From: Deinococcus sp. QL22
Lineage (GTDB): Bacteria; Deinococcota; Deinococci; Deinococcales; Deinococcaceae
Assembly: GCF_023370075.1 (NCBI RefSeq)
Contig: NZ_CP097155.1
Coordinates: 1-64,000 of the forward strand
Direction: 5' to 3'
Length of the DNA: 64,000 bases
In this document: piece by piece, positions 63,784 through 64,000 of the stretch
Position numbering within the stretch: position 1 is the stretch's first letter
Layout: the number at the start of each line of letters is the position of its first letter
Translations under genes and position numbers: made by a program
Notes under the pieces: generated by a model
Told to the model about the DNA's origin: nothing
The model's input: only the letters and a program-made list of their open reading frames with translations
Databases searched by the model: none

Positions 63784-64000
63784 GCGCTGGCCTCCATCGC
63801 TGCCCACGCTTCATCAAGCGCCAGGTCAACGGCTGGCCCGACTGCCAAGCGGAAGTAGAGGGCATGGCCTCGCTGTTCCCTGTGGGCAAGCTTTTGCCTT
63901 ACCAATTTCTTGAGAATGCCCTTGAGCGTATCCCGGTCAATGGGTTTGCCCGTCTTCAACACACGGTCGTCAATGTAGTTGATCTCCTGAGCCTCTAACG
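63780..64000 (-). CDS. Small protein, paralogue (copy B), runs off window
   Basis: The frame is open at the right edge: LEAQEINYIDDRVLKTGKPI, DRDTLKGILKKLVRQKLAHR, then EQRGHALYFRLAVGPAVDLA and LDEAWAAMEASA-stop. It matches copy A over its whole visible length (RLKIILNKLVGQDLAHMGRQ against TLKGILKKLVRQKLAHREQR). Tandem duplication with translational coupling. The N-terminus is outside the window. Confidence 0.6.
   Translation of the reverse strand, partial: LEAQEINYIDDRVLKTGKPIDRDTLKGILKKLVRQKLAHREQRGHALYFRLAVGPAVDLALDEAWAAMEASA

Overview
The window looks like part of a Deinococcus (or close relative) plasmid or megaplasmid; this is inference. Supporting signs are high-GC coding DNA, promoters whose -10 box lies 6-8 bases before the start codon (leaderless mRNA) in front of several genes, an iteron origin with a RepA-type initiator (56776-58634), a second partition locus (parA plus small partner, 46316-47757), many insertion sequences and many decaying genes.

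Layout. 1-6.2 kb: edge of a PAS protein, an IS982-like element with a 6-bp target duplication, and cyclic-di-GMP genes (GAF-GGDEF-EAL, 5TM-GGDEF, HD-GYP remnant). 6.7-10.1 kb: exported beta-propeller-like protein, a VapBC-type toxin-antitoxin pair, an HNH gene clipped by an IS6-like element. 10.1-29.6 kb: a defence island. It holds a tyrosine recombinase, a SEFIR protein, a complete type II CBASS on + (CD-NTase, Cap2 E2-E1, Cap3 JAB, Cap4-like nuclease-SAVED; 14280-19444), and on - a second type II CBASS (29578 to 23403) whose Cap4-like gene is split by an IS3 element. Reading on in the same direction are three packed genes: AAA ATPase, HNH nuclease (Septu PtuA/PtuB-like) and a patatin phospholipase. 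A stub of a second SEFIR gene follows the patatin gene, suggesting a longer ancestral operon.

29.6-37 kb: pseudogenes (HisRS, SMI1/KNR4 and others) and a 2.2-kb non-autonomous Tn3-type cassette with 38-bp ends and a TCAAT duplication, carrying one 479-aa membrane protein gene. 37.2-41.4 kb: a three-gene Tn554-like recombinase operon. 42-46 kb: antitoxin-like protein, XRE regulators around a 16-bp palindrome, and a JAB-like protein without its zinc ligands. 46.3-47.8 kb: partition genes and CTACATGTAG palindromes. 48.2-52.4 kb: an IS4-like element and an operon interrupted by a second, inverted copy of the same IS3 element. 52.8-54.1 kb: XRE, RelA/SpoT-domain (toxSAS-like) and small-protein operon. 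54.5-58.7 kb: VOC protein and replication module. 58.9-64 kb: IS630-like element, SH3 protein, third diguanylate cyclase, acetyl-CoA synthetase pseudogene and a tandem pair of small paralogues.

Many genes carry single-base frameshifts. The two IS3 copies differ from each other by small indels, so some frameshifts may be assembly errors. Substitution-type nonsense codons (HisRS, 32808, 56349) are less easily explained that way.
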